Shown here: one piece after another, positions 33,033-41,145 of the stretch
How the letters are laid out: every line of letters starts with the position of its first letter
How positions within the stretch are numbered: the stretch's first letter is position 1
NCBI RefSeq assembly: GCF_019297835.1
Contig: NZ_CP079203.1
Location: forward strand, 1,089,001-1,153,000
Reading direction: 5' to 3'
Source of the DNA: Sphingomonas sanguinis
GTDB lineage: Bacteria; Pseudomonadota; Alphaproteobacteria; Sphingomonadales; Sphingomonadaceae
DNA: 64,000 nt
The notes under the pieces: generated by a model
Databases searched by the model: none
What the model saw: only the letters and a program-made list of their open reading frames with translations
Told to the model about the DNA's origin: nothing
Made by a program: the position numbers and the translations under genes

Positions 33033-34079
33033 ATGCAACGCCTCTATCTGGACCACGCCGCCACGACCCCGATGACCCAGGCGGCACGCGCGGCGCTGAC
33101 CCAGGGTTGCGCGATCTGGGCCAACCCCTCTTCCCCGCATGCCGAGGGACGCGCCGCCAGGCGCGCGCTGGAGGATGCCCGCGCCGCCGTCGCCCGGTCG
33201 CTCGGCTGGAGCCACGAGATCCTGTTCACCAGTGGGGCCAGCGAATCGCTGGCGATCGCACTGACCCGCGCCATGACCGAACGATGCTTGGTCGGGGCCA
33301 TCGACCATGACGCGGTGCTGCGCGCGGCACCCGACGCCATCGTGATGCCGGTCGGGCCGGACGGCGTGTTGCGCCTTCCCGACCTGAGCGGCGACCGCGC
33401 GATCGTGACGGTGCAATGGGCGAACAGCGAAACGGGCGTCCGCCAGCCCATCGCGCAAATGGCCGAGGCCATTCATGCCGCCGGACATATCATGCTGGTC
33501 GACGCGGCGCAGATGCCCGCTGGCGCCGATCCGGAGGTGATCGAGCATGCCGATCTGGTCGCCCTGTCGGCGCATAAGCGCGGCGGGCCGCCGGGGATCG
33601 GTGCGCTGCTGGTCCGCGATCTCGCACTGCTGGAGCCGACCGGCGGGCAGGAGCGCGGCTATCGCCCCGGCACCGAGAATATGCCGGGCGTGCTCGCCTA
33701 TGCCGCCGCGCTGGCGGAACCGGAACCGGACCACGAAGAGCTTCGCGCGCATCTGGACGATGCGATCCGCCGCTCGGGCGGGACGGTGGTGGCGGACGAA
33801 AGCCGCCGCCACCCGGCCATCGCCAGCTACCACATGCCCGGCAAGCCCTCCGCCGCGCAGCTGATCCAGTTCGACCTCGCGCAGATTTCGGTGTCGGCGG
33901 GCAGCGCCTGCGCCAGCGGTAGCCTGAAGCCCAGCCATGTGCTCGCCGCGCTCGGCTGGGACTTGGAGGCGGGCCGCGAGGTGGTGCGGGTCAGTTTCGG
34001 CCGGACGACGACGCGCGAGGATGTCGACCGCTTCGTCACCGCTTGGCGGGCGATCGCGCGGGGGCGGCGGGTCGCATGA
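33033..34079 (+). CDS. Cysteine desulfurase, IscS/NifS family (copy 1)
   Basis: A 348-residue class V aminotransferase-fold enzyme. PLP lysine K182 in SAHKRGG and catalytic C293 in SAGSACASGS are both present, so it should take sulfur from cysteine. It is shorter than housekeeping IscS (about 400). The TTG/ATG context is weak; I use the ATG at 33033 (MQRLYLDHAATTPMT). Its end overlaps the second copy by ATGA. Confidence 0.93.
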   Translation: MQRLYLDHAATTPMTQAARAALTQGCAIWANPSSPHAEGRAARRALEDARAAVARSLGWSHEILFTSGASESLAIALTRAMTERCLVGAIDHDAVLRAAPDAIVMPVGPDGVLRLPDLSGDRAIVTVQWANSETGVRQPIAQMAEAIHAAGHIMLVDAAQMPAGADPEVIEHADLVALSAHKRGGPPGIGALLVRDLALLEPTGGQERGYRPGTENMPGVLAYAAALAEPEPDHEELRAHLDDAIRRSGGTVVADESRRHPAIASYHMPGKPSAAQLIQFDLAQISVSAGSACASGSLKPSHVLAALGWDLEAGREVVRVSFGRTTTREDVDRFVTAWRAIARGRRVA

Positions 34080-35137
34080 TCTATCTCGACTATCAGGCGA
34101 CGACCCCGCTCGCGCCCGAGGCTTTGAAAGCGATGCTCCCCTGGCTGGAGCAGGGCCATGCCAACCCCCATTCCCCCCACCGCGCCGGGCGACAGGCGCG
34201 CGCCGCCGTCGAGGTCGCGCGCGATCAGGTCGCGGCCTTGCTCCCCGCTGGCGGCCGGGTGGTCTTCACCAGCGGCGCGACCGAGGCGCTGAACTGGGCG
34301 ATCAAGGGCGTCAGCGGCGGGATCGTCACGACCGCGATCGAACACGCCGCCGTGCTCGACACCACCGCCGCAACGGGGCGACCCCTGACCATATTGCCGG
34401 TCGTTAGTGAGGGATTGGTGACGCCTGCCCCGATCCCGACGGACACCAGACTGGTCGCCGCGATGCTGCTCAACAATGAGGTCGGCACCATCCAGCCGGT
34501 CGCCGCTCTGGCCGAACACGCCCACCATGCAGGCGCGCTCATGCTGTGCGATGCGGTGCAGGGTTACGGCCGGATCGCCATTCCCGCGTCGGTCGATCTG
34601 GTCGCAATCTCCGCGCACAAGATCCACGGCCCCAAGGGGATCGGCGCGCTCTGGATACGCGACGGCATCACCCTGCCCCCGCTGCTGCATGGCGGGGATC
34701 AGGAGGGCGGGCGTTCGGGTACGCTCAGCCCCGCGCTCTGCGCCGGGTTCGGTGCAGCGGCGCGGCTGATGGCAATGCGGGCCGAGGAGGATTCCGCGCA
34801 CGTCGAACGGCTCTGGTCGTTGGCGGTCGAACGGCTGGGCAGCGGATGGACGATCAACGGATCGGTGGAGCAGCGCTATCACGGCAACCTCAATGTCCGC
34901 CGCGACGGACTGGACGTCGCGCGGCTGATGTCCGATTGTCGCGACATTGCCTTTTCGGCCGGGAGCGCCTGCGCCAGCGGATCGGGGCGACCCAGCCATG
35001 TGCTCACCGCACTGGGGCTGAGCGACCGTGAAGCCAAATCCTCGATCCGCATCGGCTTTGGCCGTTACACCAGCGAGGTCGAGCTGGTCGAAGCGATCGA
35101 CCGGATCAACGCAGCAGCCAGGGCGCAGGGCCTATGA
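34076..35137 (+). CDS. Cysteine desulfurase, IscS/NifS family (copy 2)
   Basis: 353 residues, clearly related to the gene before it (YLDYQATTP start; K182 in SAHKIHGPKG; C299 in SAGSACASGS). It keeps the SAHKIHGPKGIG form seen in IscS/NifS, while copy 1 has SAHKRGGPPGIG, so the two may have split roles. It overlaps copy 1 and the ferredoxin gene by ATGA on both sides. Confidence 0.93.
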   Translation: MIYLDYQATTPLAPEALKAMLPWLEQGHANPHSPHRAGRQARAAVEVARDQVAALLPAGGRVVFTSGATEALNWAIKGVSGGIVTTAIEHAAVLDTTAATGRPLTILPVVSEGLVTPAPIPTDTRLVAAMLLNNEVGTIQPVAALAEHAHHAGALMLCDAVQGYGRIAIPASVDLVAISAHKIHGPKGIGALWIRDGITLPPLLHGGDQEGGRSGTLSPALCAGFGAAARLMAMRAEEDSAHVERLWSLAVERLGSGWTINGSVEQRYHGNLNVRRDGLDVARLMSDCRDIAFSAGSACASGSGRPSHVLTALGLSDREAKSSIRIGFGRYTSEVELVEAIDRINAAARAQGL

Positions 35138-35439
35138 TCGCGCTGACCTTTCAGACACCCGACGGAAAGAAGACCAGCGCCGAAGCCCAACCCGGTGAAA
35201 CGCTGCTCCGCGTCGGGCAGCGGGCCGGGCAACCGCTGGAGGGCACCTGCGGCGGCCAGATGGCCTGTGCGACCTGCCATGTCCTGATCGATCCGAACTA
35301 TCTCGGCCATCTTCCCACGCCCTCGGCAGAGGAGGAGGACATGCTCGACCTAGTCCCCGACGCCACCCGCTCCAGCCGCCTCGCCTGCCAGATCGTGATG
35401 ACCGAGCGGCTGGCCGATATGGTCGTCCGCCTTCCATGA
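35134..35439 (+). CDS. [2Fe-2S] ferredoxin, adrenodoxin type
   Basis: 101 residues with cluster ligands C39, C45, C48 and C85 (C-x5-C-x2-C-x36-C), as in Isc-type ferredoxins. The ATGA overlap with copy 2 of the desulfurase gene suggests it supplies electrons for Fe-S assembly. There is no iscU, iscA or hsc gene next to it. Confidence 0.93.
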   Translation: MIALTFQTPDGKKTSAEAQPGETLLRVGQRAGQPLEGTCGGQMACATCHVLIDPNYLGHLPTPSAEEEDMLDLVPDATRSSRLACQIVMTERLADMVVRLP

Positions 35440-35535
35440 ACCTTTGATAACAAAGGGGTTCAGGGATCGATCATCGGCGATTCGCCATTCTTCTCCCATG
35501 CTCGCCGTCAGGCGGGATTATCGGGAGTAAGCGTT

Positions 35536-35844
35536 ATGAAACTTCTTGCTGTCTTGGGCGCCGGTCTGATCGCGGTGTCCGGCGTCGCCGCCGCCACCCC
35601 TGCCGATGCCGCCCCGCACGACCGCTGGGGCCGGGGTCCGGGTTGGGATCGCGGGCCGGGCTGGCATCATCGTGGTCCGGGCTGGGATCGTGGTCCCGGC
35701 TGGCATCGCCGCGGTGGCCCCCGTTGGGATCGCGGCCCCGGCTGGCGCGGTCCGCGCTATGCCTATAACCGTCCGCGCGTGACCTGCCGCTGGGTGCGCA
35801 CTTGGAACGGGCCGCAGCGCCAATGCTTCAACACCTATCGTTGA
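35536..35844 (+). CDS. Small secreted Trp/Gly/Arg-repeat protein
   Basis: 102 residues: signal peptide (about 1-25, cleavage near ADAA), then about 50 residues of GPGWDRGPGWHHRG-like repeats, and a C-terminal tail with two cysteines (TCRWVRTWNGPQRQCFN) that could form a disulfide. GGGAG precedes the ATG. Such proteins are common in sphingomonads; function unknown. Confidence 0.82.
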   Translation: MKLLAVLGAGLIAVSGVAAATPADAAPHDRWGRGPGWDRGPGWHHRGPGWDRGPGWHRRGGPRWDRGPGWRGPRYAYNRPRVTCRWVRTWNGPQRQCFNTYR

Positions 35845-35917
35845 GCCAAAAGTTCGTCACGGATGGGGCCGGTAGGATAAGGACTTGATCCCCCGGCCCC
35901 GTTTCGCCATATGCGCG

Positions 35918-36015
35918 GCGGGAGTCGGGCGGACGTAGTCGTCGCCAACCCGGTCAGGTCCTGACGGAAGCAGCCGTAACGATTTCGCTGCGGGTCGTTC
36001 CGGCTCCCACCCTCC
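35918..36015 (+). ncRNA. ffs: Signal recognition particle RNA (small, 4.5S-like)
   Basis: The conserved Ffh-binding loop is visible as GGTCAGGTCCTGACGGAAGC followed by AGCC. The ends pair as GGGAGTCGG (35920-35928) with CCGGCTCCC (36000-36008), one G-U pair included. A T-run at 36021-36025 follows. The exact ends are estimated. Its protein partner ffh is at 3842-5365. Confidence 0.9.
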
Positions 36016-36040
36016 GCACATTTTTGGTCGCCTTTGGCTT

Positions 36041-36059
36041 GATACGCCGTCGGCGTATC
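36041..36059. promoter_or_regulatory. Perfect inverted repeat between SRP RNA and dnaX
   Basis: GATACGCC and GGCGTATC are exact complements with a 3-nt spacer, 77 nt before the dnaX start. It could be an operator or a short hairpin terminator without its own T-run. Confidence 0.4.
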
Positions 36060-36135
36060 CGTGGGTGACGCCGCGCGCCCGAGCGCCTATGTTGGTCAGC
36101 GATGCTTTCCGACACCCCGACCATCCAGACCCGTC

Positions 36136-37827
36136 ATGGCTGATTCGTTCGACCTGGGCGAACCGCCCCAGCCCACGCAGGCGCCCTCCAAGGCCGAAGC
36201 CTATCGCGTCCTTGCGCGCAAATACCGGCCGCAGACCTTCGAGGCGCTGATCGGGCAGGATGCGATGGTCCAGACGCTGGGCAACGCGATCAAGCGCGAC
36301 CGGCTGGCCCATGCCTTTCTGATGACCGGCGTGCGCGGGGTCGGCAAGACCTCGACCGCGCGGCTGATCGCCAAGGCGCTGAACTGTGTCGGCCCGGACG
36401 GTAATGGCGGCCCGACGATCAGCCCTTGCGGCCAGTGCGAGCCGTGCCGCGCCATCGCGGAGGGCCGCCATATCGACGTGATCGAGATGGACGCCGCCAG
36501 CCATACCGGCGTCGACGACGTGCGCGAGATCATCGAAGCGTCGCGCTATGCCGCCGTTTCGGCGCGTTTCAAAATCTATATCGTCGACGAAGTGCACATG
36601 CTTTCCAAGAACGCCTTCAACGCGCTGTTGAAGACGCTGGAGGAACCGCCTGCCCATGTGAAGTTCCTGTTCGCCACTACGGAAGTGAACAAGGTCCCGA
36701 TCACCGTCCTGTCCCGCTGCCAGCGTTTCGACCTGCGGCGGATCACGGCGGACAAGCTGGCCGACCATTTTGCGAAGATATGCAAGCTGGAGAACGTCAC
36801 CGCCGAGGACGAGGCGCTGATGCTGGTCGCCCGCGCGGCGGAAGGCTCGGCGCGCGACGGCCTGTCGATCCTGGACCAGGCGATCGCCCATGCCGATCTG
36901 GAGGGCAGCGGCGTCACGGCGGCGGCGGTGCGCGAGATGCTCGGCCTGTCGGATCGCGGCGCGGTGCGTGACCTGCTGGGACTGGTGCTCAACGGCGACG
37001 GTGCGGGCGCACTGACGTCGCTGCGGCGGCAATATGATTATGGTGTCGATCCGCAATCAGTGCTCCGCTCGCTGCTGGAGACGGTGCACGGCATCACCCT
37101 GACCAAGGTCGGCACGCCGCCCGATGCCGCCCAGCCGCTGGAGGAGCGCGCCGCGCGCGAGGAATGGGCGGGTTCGCTTAGTTTCCCGGCGCTGCACCGG
37201 CTGTGGCAGCTGTTCCTGAAGGGCCATGACGAAGTCGCCCGCGCCGCCTTGCCCATCGAGGCGGCCGAAATGGCGCTGCTCCGCGCGATCCATGCCTCTA
37301 GCCTGCCCGATCCGGGCGAGTTGGCGCGGCAGATCCGCGACGGCAGCGTGTCGGCACCCGGCGCCCCGGCGGTGACGCATCAGGCGGCCCCCGCAGCGGC
37401 CCCGGTCGCCATCGCCCCGCCCCCTCCGCCCGTCGAGCCGGAACCACCCAAGCTACCCGACAGCTTCGTCGCGATGATCGACCGGCTGGACGATATGGGG
37501 CAGCTCGCGCTTGCGGCGCGGATGCGCCACGGTGCGCGTCTCGTGCGTTATGCCCCGCCGGAGATGGTGTTCAGCGGATCGCGTCCGATCGCGGCCGATA
37601 CGCTGAGCGAACTGATCGCAGCGCTGAAGACGGCGACGGGCCAGAACTGGCGCGTTACGCTGGAGGATGTCCCCGGCGCGCCGACCCTGCACGAGCAGCA
37701 GGTCGCCGCCGAGGAAGCAATCAAGACCGCCGCGTGGGAATCGGACATGGTCCGCGCCGCGCGAGAGGCTTTCCCCGAGGCCGAATTGATGGAATGGCCC
37801 GGCAAACGCAGTGTGAACGGAGCATGA
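36136..37827 (+). CDS. dnaX: DNA polymerase III subunits tau/gamma
   Basis: 563 residues. The clamp-loader ATPase has Walker A GVRGVGKTST, a zinc site with CGQCEPC, DEVHMLSKNAFNALLKTLEEPP (Walker B and after, residues about 145-166 in parts) and the sensor SRCQRFDLRR. Pro/Ala-rich linker at about 425-450 precedes the tau-specific domain. The ATG at 36136 lacks a strong ribosome-binding site. No obvious frameshift signal for gamma was seen. ybaB follows directly. Confidence 0.96.
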   Translation: MADSFDLGEPPQPTQAPSKAEAYRVLARKYRPQTFEALIGQDAMVQTLGNAIKRDRLAHAFLMTGVRGVGKTSTARLIAKALNCVGPDGNGGPTISPCGQCEPCRAIAEGRHIDVIEMDAASHTGVDDVREIIEASRYAAVSARFKIYIVDEVHMLSKNAFNALLKTLEEPPAHVKFLFATTEVNKVPITVLSRCQRFDLRRITADKLADHFAKICKLENVTAEDEALMLVARAAEGSARDGLSILDQAIAHADLEGSGVTAAAVREMLGLSDRGAVRDLLGLVLNGDGAGALTSLRRQYDYGVDPQSVLRSLLETVHGITLTKVGTPPDAAQPLEERAAREEWAGSLSFPALHRLWQLFLKGHDEVARAALPIEAAEMALLRAIHASSLPDPGELARQIRDGSVSAPGAPAVTHQAAPAAAPVAIAPPPPPVEPEPPKLPDSFVAMIDRLDDMGQLALAARMRHGARLVRYAPPEMVFSGSRPIAADTLSELIAALKTATGQNWRVTLEDVPGAPTLHEQQVAAEEAIKTAAWESDMVRAAREAFPEAELMEWPGKRSVNGA

Positions 37828-37828
37828 T

Positions 37829-38152
37829 GTGAAGAATCTCGACGAAATCCTGGCAATGGCCCAGAACGTCCAGAACGAGCTGGAAAAGGCGCAGGCCAAT
37901 CTCGACAATATCGAGGTCGAGGGCGTCTCCGGCGGCGGTCTGGTCAAGGTGAAGGCGTCCGCGAAAGGCCGGATCATCGGCATCGCCATCGACGACTCGC
38001 TGATGCAGCCGTCGGAAAAGGGCATGCTGGAAGACCTGCTCGCCGCCGCGATCAACGATGCGCGGACCAAGGCCGATGCCGCCTCGGGCAGCGAAATGTC
38101 CAAGATGACCAGCGGCCTGCCGCTGCCGCCGGGCTTCAAGCTGCCCTTCTGA
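37829..38152 (+). CDS. ybaB: YbaB/EbfC nucleoid-associated protein
   Basis: 107 residues (LDEILAMAQNVQNELEKAQANL at the start in family style, LPLPPGFKLPF at the end). These small dimers bind DNA and commonly sit after dnaX. The start is GTG at 37829, with GGAG 7 nt upstream; the nearby ATG at 37827 is followed at once by a stop and cannot be used. Confidence 0.94.
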   Translation: MKNLDEILAMAQNVQNELEKAQANLDNIEVEGVSGGGLVKVKASAKGRIIGIAIDDSLMQPSEKGMLEDLLAAAINDARTKADAASGSEMSKMTSGLPLPPGFKLPF

Positions 38153-38171
38153 TCCGGTCTCGTTCGTTTCG

Positions 38172-38196
38172 GGAACGGTATGTCGGCCTTGGCGTT
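38172..38196 (+). promoter_or_regulatory. EcfG-type general stress promoter
   Basis: GGAAC at 38172-38176, 16 nt, then CGTT at 38193-38196 is an exact match to the alphaproteobacterial EcfG (general stress sigma factor) consensus. It gives a leader of about 25 nt before the small membrane protein at 38227. Confidence 0.8.
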
Positions 38197-38226
38197 GCTT
38201 CCTCCATCGAAATAGGAGGGAATGTC

Positions 38227-38481
38227 ATGGCCGACGAACGCGTTACCGAAACCTATGGCACGCAACAGCCGCATACCACGGTGATCGAGCGCCGCAGCGG
38301 CGGCGGCGGTGGCATGGCGATCGCCATCGTCCTGCTGATCGCGGTGCTGGTCGGCGGCTTCTATCTGTTCAGCCGGGGCGGCGCGGAAAACCGCCGCGAC
38401 GCCGCCGTGACCTCGGCCGCCAAGAGCGTCGGCGACACGGCCAAGAAGGCCGGTGATGCTATTTCCGGCGACGCCAAGTAA
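38227..38481 (+). CDS. Small stress-linked membrane protein
   Basis: 84 residues: polar N-terminus, a Gly-rich turn, one membrane helix (AIAIVLLIAVLVGGFYLF, about residues 32-49) and an amphipathic Ala/Lys/Asp tail (SAAKSVGDTAKKAGDAI) recalling LEA-type 11-mer helices. AGGAGG precedes the ATG. The EcfG promoter upstream indicates general stress control. No named family is recognised. Confidence 0.82.
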   Translation: MADERVTETYGTQQPHTTVIERRSGGGGGMAIAIVLLIAVLVGGFYLFSRGGAENRRDAAVTSAAKSVGDTAKKAGDAISGDAK

Positions 38482-38489
38482 TATTATCC

Positions 38490-38906
38490 CTACCGGCCGG
38501 GCTGCTTTGGCTCGGCCGGTGAATGGGACAGCGGATCGATCTCGGCATCCGGATCGACCAAGCGCTTGAGGATTTTTGTCCCCAAAGTCAGCGGATCACG
38601 ACCGCCGCCATAACCAGCCTCACGCGCCTCGCTATACGAACAGCGCCTCTGACCGGCAAATATGCCGCAAGGCCCAGCCCCTCCGAGGACTTGGGTGCCG
38701 CTCAAGCCATTGCCTGCGCCACCTGCTTCCTTGTCCATGCGGCGGACCGATGGCGGTATGCGATAACGATCGGACGCACCACGACGTCCGCATACGACCA
38801 CCTCGTCCCGGCTCATCGAACAGTCTGCTCGTGGGGTGATGCGCGGTAGCGACAAGTCCGGTGGCGCGGCTTGCACCATCATGATCAGGACCATGGCTGC
38901 ACTCAT
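38490..38906 (-). CDS. Small exported protein of unknown function
   Basis: About 138 residues: a short hydrophobic N-terminus (MSAAMVLIMMVQAAPP), then EVVVCGRRGASDRYRIP and four cysteines in total in the mature part. The V-V-C-x-R-R...RYR-[IL]-P block recurs in uncharacterised sphingomonad proteins, as I recall. An ATG at 38927 would add seven residues. It converges with the stress protein gene, 8 nt apart. Confidence 0.68.
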   Translation of the reverse strand: MSAAMVLIMMVQAAPPDLSLPRITPRADCSMSRDEVVVCGRRGASDRYRIPPSVRRMDKEAGGAGNGLSGTQVLGGAGPCGIFAGQRRCSYSEAREAGYGGGRDPLTLGTKILKRLVDPDAEIDPLSHSPAEPKQPGR

Positions 38907-38997
38907 CCCCGGGTTCTCGCCTCCCATGATTGAAGGGTGTTGCGGGATCGTGGCTTTTGAGAGGCAATCTTTTCGAAGGGCATCGTGCGTGGCGGCT

Positions 38998-39146
38998 GCC
39001 CTCCCCCATCCCCTCCCGCCTGCGGGAGGGGCGTGTTCCTATCAGGCGACACAAACTATCAAAGACGTTGTGGGATGGGCGGGCGGCCCCGTGCACGCCC
39101 CTCCCGCAAGCGGGAGGGGATGGGGGAGGGAAAGGTGTCTCACCGA
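38998..39146. repeat. Intergenic inverted-repeat element, family B, copy 2
   Basis: Left arm GCCCTCCCCCATCCCC continuing into CTCCCGC and GCGGGAG hairpins, right arm complementary, ending GGTGTCTCACCGAG. The outer GGTGAGAC sequence is missing on the left here, and the central filler of about 60 nt differs wholly from copy 1 (15825-16020). Confidence 0.82.
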
Positions 39147-39157
39147 GACTCCCACCC

Positions 39158-39832
39158 TCATGAAATACAGCTATCCAGCCCCTGCCGCCGAACCACACCC
39201 ACATAGCGCGCGATCACATTGCCATGCTTGCGCACGAATCCGGTCGGCGCCACCGCCGCACGCTTTTTCGGCAGCGGCAGGACGGCGGCGATCCGTGCGG
39301 CCTCGGTCGGTGAGAGATGCGAGGCGTCATGCCCGAAATAGCGCATCGCCCCGGCATTGGCGCCGTACGTCCCGATGCCCGTCTCTGCGATGTTGAGATA
39401 CACCTCCATGATCCGCCGCTTGCCCCACAGCGTCTCGATCAGGAAGGTGAACCACGCCTCGAACGCCTTGCGGACGTACCCCCCATTCTGGAACAGGAAG
39501 GCGTTCTTCGCGGTCTGCTGGCTGATCGTCGAGCCGCCGCGGATGCGGCCGCCCTTGGCGTTGCGATAGGCCGCGCTCGCCATCGCCTTGAAGTCGAAGC
39601 CGTTATGCGAACAGAAACGCGCATCCTCACCCGCGATCGCGGCGCGCGCCATGTTCGGGTCCATCTCGGACAGTGGCATCCAGTCCTTGGTCACGCCATG
39701 GCCGCCGATCACGTCCCCCAACATGGTGAAGGTGATCGGCGGCGGCACGAAGCGATAGATGCCGACCCAGACGACACTGAGGATCACAAAGGCGAGCACG
39801 GCCTTCAGGGCCCAGCGAGCGATGCGGAACAT
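39158..39832 (-). CDS. mtgA: Monofunctional peptidoglycan glycosyltransferase MtgA
   Basis: A 224-residue GT51 enzyme that polymerises lipid II. It has one N-terminal membrane helix (about 8-28), the catalytic glutamate in AGEDARFCSHNGFD, and GGSTISQQTAKN followed by EVYLNIAETG. No transpeptidase domain follows. The ATG at 39832 has AAGGA 8 nt upstream; a longer start adds ten residues. Confidence 0.94.
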   Translation of the reverse strand: MFRIARWALKAVLAFVILSVVWVGIYRFVPPPITFTMLGDVIGGHGVTKDWMPLSEMDPNMARAAIAGEDARFCSHNGFDFKAMASAAYRNAKGGRIRGGSTISQQTAKNAFLFQNGGYVRKAFEAWFTFLIETLWGKRRIMEVYLNIAETGIGTYGANAGAMRYFGHDASHLSPTEAARIAAVLPLPKKRAAVAPTGFVRKHGNVIARYVGVVRRQGLDSCIS

Positions 39833-39891
39833 GGGCGCGGTCCTTAGCGGGGTTTGGCGCACGCGTCACTCGCTCCGCACCCCGCGCCGGT

Positions 39892-40869
39892 TCAGGGTTG
39901 CAGGGTCTGCGCGATCCAGCGGTCGAACAGGTCGGGCCAGAGGCGGGCCGGCGCGCCTTCCGGGGCACTCATCGCGCCGAAGCCGTGCCCGCCCTTCTCG
40001 AAGAAATGCGCCTCGATCGGCACCTTGGCCGCCCGTGCCTGGGTCAGCACGTCGATCGACTGGTCGAGCGGGACCAGACCGTCATCGACCGCGTGAACGA
40101 GGAAAAGCGGCGGCGTGCTCGCATTGATCCGGCGCGGCGTGTCGTAGCGCGCCTTGGTCGCCGGATCGGGATTGGGGCCAAGCAGATTATCGCGCGATCC
40201 CGGATGGGTGTTCGGCGTCGACAGGCTCGCCACCGGATAGACGAGGCCCGAAAAGCGCGGTTTGGCTGACTGGCGATCGGCGGCATCGACGGCGTTATAG
40301 ACCTTGTCGTCATAACCCACGGTCAACGACGCGGCGAGATGTCCGCCCGCCGAAAAGCCGACGATGCCGAGCTTGGTCGGGTCGATGCCATAGCGCGCCG
40401 CATTGGTGCGGATCAGCCGCATCGCGCGCTGCGCATCCTGTAGCGGCACATTCGCCTGATTGTCCCAACCCTCGGACGGGAGGCGATAGGACAGCGCGAA
40501 AACGGTGATGCCATGCGGGTTCAGCGTCTTGGCAACGTCGATCCCCTCGTTCTGGATCGACACGAAGCCATAGCCGCCGCCCGGAATGGTCAGCACGGCG
40601 CGGCCATCGGGGCGTTCGGGGCGGAAGACCGCAACGATCGGATCGGCGGTGCCGCGCAGCCACAATTCCTGCCGACCGGCGGGGCCGTTCATCGACGGAT
40701 TGGGCTTGGGCAGGATCGCGCGCGCGCCGGGCGGACGGCCGGGCCAGAGCGAAAAATGTTCGGCGGGCGGCCAGGGCGTCATCGTCGCGGCGGAAGCGGC
40801 CTGCGCCGCCGCGCGGCCAGCCAACGGAACGGTGGCCATGGCCCCGATCAGAGAGCGTCGGTCGATCAT
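39892..40869 (-). CDS. Exported alpha/beta hydrolase (acetyl-xylan-esterase-like)
   Basis: 325 residues with a Tat-type signal (DRRSLIGAMATVPLAG). It has the oxyanion region IPGGGYGFVS, the nucleophile motif GFSAGGH, and the Asp/His pair in AVDDGLVP and KGGHGFG. This layout fits BD-FAE/pectin-acetylesterase-like carbohydrate esterases. The start six nt downstream of the first ATG has the better-spaced GAGGGG. Substrate unknown. Confidence 0.87.
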   Translation of the reverse strand: MIDRRSLIGAMATVPLAGRAAAQAASAATMTPWPPAEHFSLWPGRPPGARAILPKPNPSMNGPAGRQELWLRGTADPIVAVFRPERPDGRAVLTIPGGGYGFVSIQNEGIDVAKTLNPHGITVFALSYRLPSEGWDNQANVPLQDAQRAMRLIRTNAARYGIDPTKLGIVGFSAGGHLAASLTVGYDDKVYNAVDAADRQSAKPRFSGLVYPVASLSTPNTHPGSRDNLLGPNPDPATKARYDTPRRINASTPPLFLVHAVDDGLVPLDQSIDVLTQARAAKVPIEAHFFEKGGHGFGAMSAPEGAPARLWPDLFDRWIAQTLQP

Positions 40870-40962
40870 TGGCATCCCCTCATCCTCAGCACCTGATAGC
40901 GCTATTCCGGAACAAGGGTGCCGATGCGGCGCGCGCCGATCAAGTGAAAAGGCCGCACAAGG

Positions 40963-40995
40963 AAAAGGGGCGGAAACCTCTCAGTCCCGCCCCTC
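40963..40995 (-). terminator. Terminator after the polyamine genes
   Basis: On the minus strand GGGGCGG and CCGCCCC pair around a loop of about 13 nt and are followed by TTTT. It lies just past the 48-aa microprotein gene. Confidence 0.7.
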
Positions 40996-40998
40996 GTC

Positions 40999-41145
40999 TC
41001 AATGACCGTATTTCTTGATCCCGCGTCGCCGCAGCTTCTCGCGCTTGCGGCGACGGCTATACGGGATCGCGAAAGCCAACCCGGCAATCAGAACCACGCC
41101 GATGATCACATAGGCCAGCTGTTCGCGTTCGAGAAAATCCAGCAT
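40999..41145 (-). CDS. 48-aa membrane microprotein coupled to the DHS-like gene
   Basis: It reads MLDFLEREQLAYVIIGVVLI, then a hydrophobic end and a very basic tail (RRRKREKLRRRGIKKYGH). One membrane helix (about 11-27) with the positive tail predicted inside. Its ATG overlaps the stop of the upstream gene in TAATG, so translation is coupled. Family unknown. Confidence 0.7.
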   Translation of the reverse strand: MLDFLEREQLAYVIIGVVLIAGLAFAIPYSRRRKREKLRRRGIKKYGH

